The notes under the pieces are model-generated. The model searched no databases and was not told the DNA's origin. It was given only the letters and a program-made list of their open reading frames with translations. This document shows, piece after piece, positions 6,208-9,448 of a stretch of 9,448 nucleotides of DNA. This DNA comes from Acetobacteraceae bacterium (GTDB lineage Bacteria > Pseudomonadota > Alphaproteobacteria > Acetobacterales > Acetobacteraceae). The DNA lies in assembly GCA_027306955.1 (NCBI GenBank), contig DAHUXX010000240.1:1-9448 (forward strand), written 5' to 3'. Numbering within the stretch: the stretch's first letter is position 1; each line of letters opens with the position of its first letter. Position numbers and translations under genes: made by a program.

Positions 6208-7163
6208 TGCGCGGGCATCGCGAGGCGATCGGCGTAGCCGTGGTGGTCGCGGCGCTCATCGTGGCACCGCTCGGGCAGGGTAATTACATCGCTTATCTGC
6301 TGTGTTCCTGGCTGATGCTCGCGATCGCGGCGATGGGGCTCAACCTCACGCTCGGCTATGCCGGGCGCATCTCGCTGGCGCAGGCCTCGTTCATCGGCAT
6401 TGGCGCCTATGCCACCAGCATCGTGACGCTGGCGCACTATCCCTGGGTGCTGGGCATGGCCGTGGGCGTGGTGCTGTGCTTCGTGGTCGGCCTGCTGCTC
6501 GGGTTTCCGGCACTGCGCGTGCGCGGGCACTACCTCGCCTTCGTGACGCTGGCGTTCAACTCGCTGTTCTTCCTGGTGGCGCGCAACGAGGACTGGCTCA
6601 CCGGCGGCACCTACGGGCTGTCCGGCATGCCGCGGCCGCGGATCGGACCGGTTTCGACCAGCGGGCAGCTTGCGTTCTACTATTTCACGCTCGCCGTGGC
6701 CCTGCTCGCGGCGGTGGTGCTGCGGCTGATCGTGCGCTCGCCGTGGGGTCGGGCGTTCAAGGCGCTGCGCGAGAACGAGGTGCGCGCCGAGAGCCTGGGG
6801 CTCGACGTGCGGCGGCTGACGCTGCTCGCGTTCGCGATCGGCTCCGCCTATGGCGGGCTTGCGGGGGCGATCGAGGCGCCGCTGGTGCAGTACATCGACC
6901 CGGGTTCGTTCGACGTGGTGCAGTCGCTGAGCCTGCTGCTGATGGTGGTGGTGGGCGGGCTCGGCGAGTTCTGGGGGCCGGTGCTCGGCTCCGCGGTCGC
7001 GGTGCTGCTGCCGGAGGCGCTGCGCGTCACCGCGGCCTACTACCTCATGCTCTACGCGATCGCGGTGATCCTGCTGATGACGCGCTGCCCGGGCGGGTTG
7101 ATCGGGCTGGCGCGGCGCATCGCTGCTCGCCCGGCCCGCCGGCGCGGGGCGGCGGTATCGTGA
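6207..7163 (+). CDS. livM: Liv-type ABC importer permease LivM
   Basis: This is the second channel subunit, pairing with LivH in the inner membrane. The 318-residue protein has multiple hydrophobic segments from about residue 8 to 292. It carries the LivM-typical LGYAGRISLAQASFIGIGAYA (about 49-69) and PALRVRGHYLAFVTLAF (about 101-117). The coupling loop is WGRAFKALRENEVRAESLGLDV (about 180-201), and GGLAGAIEAPLVQYIDP and VVVGGLGEFWGPVLG follow. The C-terminal tail RRIAARPARRRGAAVS is strongly basic and probably cytosolic. ATG 6207 is chosen for its one-base overlap with the livH stop and a GAGGAGG tract at 6187-6193. An ATG at 6159 would overlap livH by 49 nt and only add out-of-frame livH shadow. 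Its stop overlaps the livG GTG. Confidence 0.95.
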   Translation: MRGHREAIGVAVVVAALIVAPLGQGNYIAYLLCSWLMLAIAAMGLNLTLGYAGRISLAQASFIGIGAYATSIVTLAHYPWVLGMAVGVVLCFVVGLLLGFPALRVRGHYLAFVTLAFNSLFFLVARNEDWLTGGTYGLSGMPRPRIGPVSTSGQLAFYYFTLAVALLAAVVLRLIVRSPWGRAFKALRENEVRAESLGLDVRRLTLLAFAIGSAYGGLAGAIEAPLVQYIDPGSFDVVQSLSLLLMVVVGGLGEFWGPVLGSAVAVLLPEALRVTAAYYLMLYAIAVILLMTRCPGGLIGLARRIAARPARRRGAAVS

Positions 7164-7906
7164 CCAGCCCGCATCTTTCCGTGCGCGGTGTGTTCAAGCG
7201 CTTCGGCCCGGTCGTCGCCGTGAACGATGTCAGCTTCGATGTGGCACATGGCGAGATCCTGGGGCTGATCGGGCCCAACGGTTCCGGCAAGTCGACGCTG
7301 TTCAACTGCATCCTCGGCCAGACCGCGCCGGATGCCGGTAGCGTGGAGGTGGACGGCAGGCGGGTGACCGGCAGCCGTGCCTGCGACCTCAGCCTGCTCG
7401 GCGTCGGGCGGACCTTCCAGCAGCTCGCGGTGTTTCCGGGGCTTTCGGTGCTCGACAACATCATCTTCGCGGCACAGGAGCATCGCGGTGGCATGCTCGG
7501 CCGCCTGTTCATGCGGCCGGATGCCGGGCTCACCGAGGAGGCGGACCGGATGATCGAGTTCTTCCGCCTCGGCGCGGTGCGGAACAAGCTGGCGGGCGAC
7601 ATCTCCTACGGGCAGCGCAAGCTGGTGGACGCGGCGATGGCGTTCATGGCGGGGCCGAGGCTGGTGCTGCTCGACGAGCCGGCGGGGGGCGTGAACCCGA
7701 CGATGCTGGCGGAGCTGCGCGAGCGGCTGCTGACCTACAACCGCGAGCACGGCACCACCTTCGTGGTGATCGAGCACAACATGGATTTCGTCATGTCGCT
7801 TTGCGGGCGGATCATGGCGCTGGCCGAGGGCCGGATCATCGCCGACGGCACGCCCGAGGAGGTGCGCGCGGAGCAGACCGTGATCGATTCCTATCTCGGC
7901 GGCTAG
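7160..7906 (+). CDS. livG: Liv-type ABC importer ATP-binding protein LivG
   Basis: This is one of two cytoplasmic ATPases that power the importer. The 248-residue protein has Walker A GPNGSGKST (38-46), Q-loop glutamine in RTFQQL (about 87-88), signature ISYGQRKLV (148-156), Walker B LVLLDEP (168-174) followed by AGGVNP, and switch His206 in VIEHNMDFV. The LSYGQ-type signature and the EPAGGxNP stretch are typical of LivG rather than LivF. GTG 7160 overlaps the livM stop as GTGA and gives a normal N-terminus (PHLSVRGVFKRFGPVVAVNDV), so a GTG start is inferred, with translation coupled to livM. The frame remains open far upstream into livM, but that stretch is only a shadow. Confidence 0.95.
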   Translation: MTSPHLSVRGVFKRFGPVVAVNDVSFDVAHGEILGLIGPNGSGKSTLFNCILGQTAPDAGSVEVDGRRVTGSRACDLSLLGVGRTFQQLAVFPGLSVLDNIIFAAQEHRGGMLGRLFMRPDAGLTEEADRMIEFFRLGAVRNKLAGDISYGQRKLVDAAMAFMAGPRLVLLDEPAGGVNPTMLAELRERLLTYNREHGTTFVVIEHNMDFVMSLCGRIMALAEGRIIADGTPEEVRAEQTVIDSYLGG

Positions 7907-8623
7907 ATGCTGGAGCTTTCGGACATCCGCGCGGGCTATGCCGACGTGCAGATCCTGAACGGGGTGGACCTGGCGCTGCGGCCGGCGACGATCACCACGG
8001 TGATCGGCCCCAACGGCGCGGGGAAGTCCACGCTGTTCAGGGCGATCTTCGGGCTGATCCGGGTGCGGTCCGGGAGCATCCGGTTCGGCGCCGAGGAGAT
8101 CACCAACGAGAAGCCGGCGCGGCTCTTGGCGCGCGGCATCGCCTATGTGCCCCAGGGGCGCAACGTCGTGGCGAGGCTTTCGGTGCGCCACAACCTGGAA
8201 CTCGGCGCGGTGACGCTGGCGGACCAGTCGCTGGTGGCGCCGCGGATAGAGGCGGTGATGGACCGGTTCCCGGCGTTGCGTCAGCACCAGGCGCGCAAGG
8301 CCGGCGACCTCTCGGGTGGGCAGCAGAAGCTGCTGGAGATCGCGCGGGCGCTGCTGCTGGACCCGAAGCTGCTGCTGATCGACGAGCCCTCGATCGGGTT
8401 GTCGCCCAACCTGGTGCGCGATGTGTTCAAGGTGCTGCAGGGGTTGCGCGACGCCGGCGTGACGGTGCTGATGGTGGAGCAGAACACCAAGGCGGCGCTC
8501 GCCATATCCGACGACGGGCTGGTGCTGGAGCTTGGCCGCGCGCGAATGCACGCCCCGGCGGCGCAGCTGCTGGCCGATCCGGCGGTGGGCCGGCTGTTCC
8601 TCGGAGCCGCGATCGAAGGCTGA
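7907..8623 (+). CDS. livF: Liv-type ABC importer ATP-binding protein LivF
   Basis: This is the second ATPase, expected to form a heterodimer with LivG under LivH and LivM. The 238-residue protein has Walker A GPNGAGKST (34-42), Q-loop YVPQGRN (Q83), signature LSGGQ (135-139) and Walker B LLLIDEP (155-161) with SIGLSP after it. Glutamine takes the place of the switch histidine in VEQNTKAAL (Q192). That substitution is normal for LivF proteins, so it is not a defect. VPQGRNVVARLSVRHNL is the usual LivF wording. The ATG follows the livG TAG with no gap and has no distinct ribosome site, so re-initiation or coupling is likely. It is the last gene of the importer operon; no clear intrinsic terminator follows it. 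Confidence 0.95.
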   Translation: MLELSDIRAGYADVQILNGVDLALRPATITTVIGPNGAGKSTLFRAIFGLIRVRSGSIRFGAEEITNEKPARLLARGIAYVPQGRNVVARLSVRHNLELGAVTLADQSLVAPRIEAVMDRFPALRQHQARKAGDLSGGQQKLLEIARALLLDPKLLLIDEPSIGLSPNLVRDVFKVLQGLRDAGVTVLMVEQNTKAALAISDDGLVLELGRARMHAPAAQLLADPAVGRLFLGAAIEG

Positions 8624-8646
8624 AGATTTGGTCATCGCGTCGAAGC

Positions 8647-8665
8647 GTGACAAAACTTCACAAAA
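8647..8665 (+). promoter_or_regulatory. 10-bp-phased ACAAAA direct repeats upstream of the response regulator
   Basis: ACAAAA occurs at 8650-8655 and 8660-8665, exactly 10 bp apart. GTGA (8647-8650) and TCAC (8658-8661) form an overlapping interrupted inverted repeat. Direct half-sites about one helical turn apart are typical of OmpR/PhoB-family operators, so autoregulation is possible. The stretch stands out as AT-rich, but evidence is pattern only. Confidence 0.35.
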
Positions 8666-8687
8666 GCGGCACTCTTTTCCGCGAACC

Positions 8688-8702
8688 GGCGCGAGTCGCG
8701 CC
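8688..8702 (+). repeat. GC-rich palindrome in the livF-regulator gap
   Basis: GGCGCGAGTCGCGCC is a perfect 7-bp inverted repeat around a single central base (G at 8695). As RNA it would fold to a short hairpin with a 5-nt loop. No T run follows. It may be an operator or simply a chance palindrome in GC-rich DNA. Confidence 0.5.
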
Positions 8703-8714
8703 AGTTAGGACAGG
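8701..8714 (+). repeat. degenerate copy of the livK-upstream 14-bp repeat
   Basis: CCAGTTAGGACAGG matches the livK-upstream unit CCAGTTAAGAACGG at 11 of 14 positions, including the first seven, in the same orientation relative to the downstream gene. It lies 43 bp before the response regulator start, compared with 27-68 bp for the copies before livK. It may be chance. Confidence 0.35.
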
Positions 8715-8756
8715 GCCAGGCCAGCCGGGAGGCCCAGAAGGAAAGGACGGGCGAGC

Positions 8757-9448
8757 GTGTCGGAAACCAAGGAGAACGTGGTCCGCCCCGTGGCGAGCGG
8801 GATCCGCGTCCTGATGATCGAGGATCAGCCCACCTTCGCGGAGACGGTCCGCGCCTATCTGCTGCAGGCGGGGATGGACGTGGAGTGGGCCGCCAACGGC
8901 GCCGAGGCGCATGCCAAGCGCGCCGCGTTCAAGCCCGAGATCATGCTGGTCGATCTCGAACTGCCGGATGTCAGCGGGTTCGACCTGGTCAGCGCCTATG
9001 CCGGGCGCTCGGATTGCGGGATCATCGTGGTCACCGCCAACGGCGAGGAAGCGGCGCGCATCGCCGGGCTCGATTCCGGGGCCGACGATTATTTCGTGAA
9101 ATCCGGACCGACGCGGGAACTCGCGGCGCGCATCCACGCGCTGCACCGGCGGCTCAGCAAGCCGCCCGGCGAGCGGGCGGGGCGCGTCTTCGTCGACGTG
9201 CCCGGGCGGGTGGTGACCGGCGAGGCCGGCAAGCAGGAGCGGCTGACCGAGGCCGAGATTGTGGCGCTCGAGACGATGCTCGATGCCGCCGGGGCGGCGG
9301 TGTCGCGCGACTGGCTCTCCAAGGTGGCGCTGCGGCGGCCCATGCATATGGACGACCGCGCGGTCGATCAGCTCGTGCTGAAGCTGCGGCGCAAGCTCTC
9401 GGCGGTCGGGGCGCCGGACCGGCTGATCATGTCCTCGCGCAACCAGGG
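8757..9448 (+). CDS. OmpR/PhoB-type two-component response regulator (3' end beyond window)
   Basis: This is a cytoplasmic transcription factor expected to be phosphorylated by a sensor kinase not seen here. The first 230 residues are in the window and no stop is reached. After a 16-residue leader, a receiver domain spans about 17-130: acidic pair E22-D23, phospho-acceptor D66 in MLVDLELPD, T93 and K115. The conserved lysine is followed by serine (VKSGPTREL) instead of the usual proline. A winged-helix output domain follows (about 142 to the edge), with LTEAEIVALETML and a recognition-helix-like DRAVDQLVLKLRRKLSAVG, where typical relatives read RSVDVHISRLRRKL. The end SSRNQG is where the family has a terminal RG-x-GY hairpin, so only a few residues are probably missing. 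GTG 8757 is chosen for AAAGGA at 8742-8747, 9 nt upstream; in-frame GTGs at 8778 and 8790 are alternatives with no such site. The 133-bp gap before it suggests its own promoter. Confidence 0.88.
   Translation, partial: MSETKENVVRPVASGIRVLMIEDQPTFAETVRAYLLQAGMDVEWAANGAEAHAKRAAFKPEIMLVDLELPDVSGFDLVSAYAGRSDCGIIVVTANGEEAARIAGLDSGADDYFVKSGPTRELAARIHALHRRLSKPPGERAGRVFVDVPGRVVTGEAGKQERLTEAEIVALETMLDAAGAAVSRDWLSKVALRRPMHMDDRAVDQLVLKLRRKLSAVGAPDRLIMSSRNQ

Noticed and set aside
6302..7159. Upstream in-frame extension of livG through livM
   Set aside because: It lies in the shifted frame of livM and has no domain. The ATPase begins at GTG 7160 with the expected N-terminus.
8528..8533. LivF without the usual switch histidine (VEQN), possibly an inactive ATPase
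   Set aside because: Glutamine at this place is the usual state for LivF-family ATPases, and all other ATP-binding motifs are intact.
7052..8653. Long antisense open frame (about 530 codons) opposite livG and livF
   Set aside because: It spans two intact ATPase genes plus intergenic DNA and shows only His/Arg/Gln-rich low-complexity sequence, a mirror of the ATPase codons.
8631..8665. Possible terminator after livF (hairpin 8631-8651 followed by A-rich sequence)
   Set aside because: The stem is short with a bulge and the downstream tract is A-rich rather than T-rich on the coding strand, so it does not fit an intrinsic terminator for livF.
8097..8814. Shadow frame through livF continuing toward the response regulator
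   Set aside because: It is out of frame with the clear livF motifs and has no homologous features of its own.

Overview
The window is a very GC-rich, gene-dense stretch of bacterial chromosome. It is most consistent with an alphaproteobacterium of the Rhodospirillales/Acetobacteraceae type. That placement is an inference from the high GC, the recN-ligA pairing and the flavour of the proteins; no rRNA or other marker is present to confirm it. I see no tRNA, rRNA, CRISPR array, insertion sequence or phage gene.

Layout, all genes on the + strand. (1) 1-2700: the 3' part of recN (DNA repair SMC-like ATPase), overlapping a complete ligA (NAD-dependent DNA ligase) by ATGA. The first 39 bases exactly copy an internal piece of recN at 434-472 and join the rest of recN out of frame, so the left edge is either a misassembly or a tandem duplication. 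(2) 2788-3968: a conserved-looking 113-residue protein of unknown function, overlapping aroE (shikimate dehydrogenase) by ATGA. (3) 4124-8623: a complete five-gene Liv/HAAT-type ABC importer, in the order periplasmic binding protein, two permeases and two ATPases (livK-H-M-G-F). The last four genes overlap or abut. Upstream of livK lie three perfect copies of a 14-bp direct repeat, and between livK and livH a perfect 11-bp-arm hairpin. (4) 8757-9448: an OmpR/PhoB-type response regulator running off the right edge. Its upstream region holds 10-bp-phased ACAAAA repeats, a GC palindrome and an 11/14 match to the livK-upstream repeat.

How the genes work together: recN and ligA serve DNA repair and replication; aroE serves aromatic amino acid synthesis. 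The liv operon encodes one complete importer for an amino acid, amide or related small polar solute that the sequence does not identify. The response regulator is a separate transcription unit; a regulatory link to the importer is only hinted at by the shared repeat-like sequence.

The protein-coding content is largely ordinary. The points worth a second look are the recN junction at the left edge, the repeat array and hairpin in the liv operon, the isolated CxC motif in the binding protein, and the variant receiver and DNA-binding domains of the response regulator. I found no convincing new multi-gene system.
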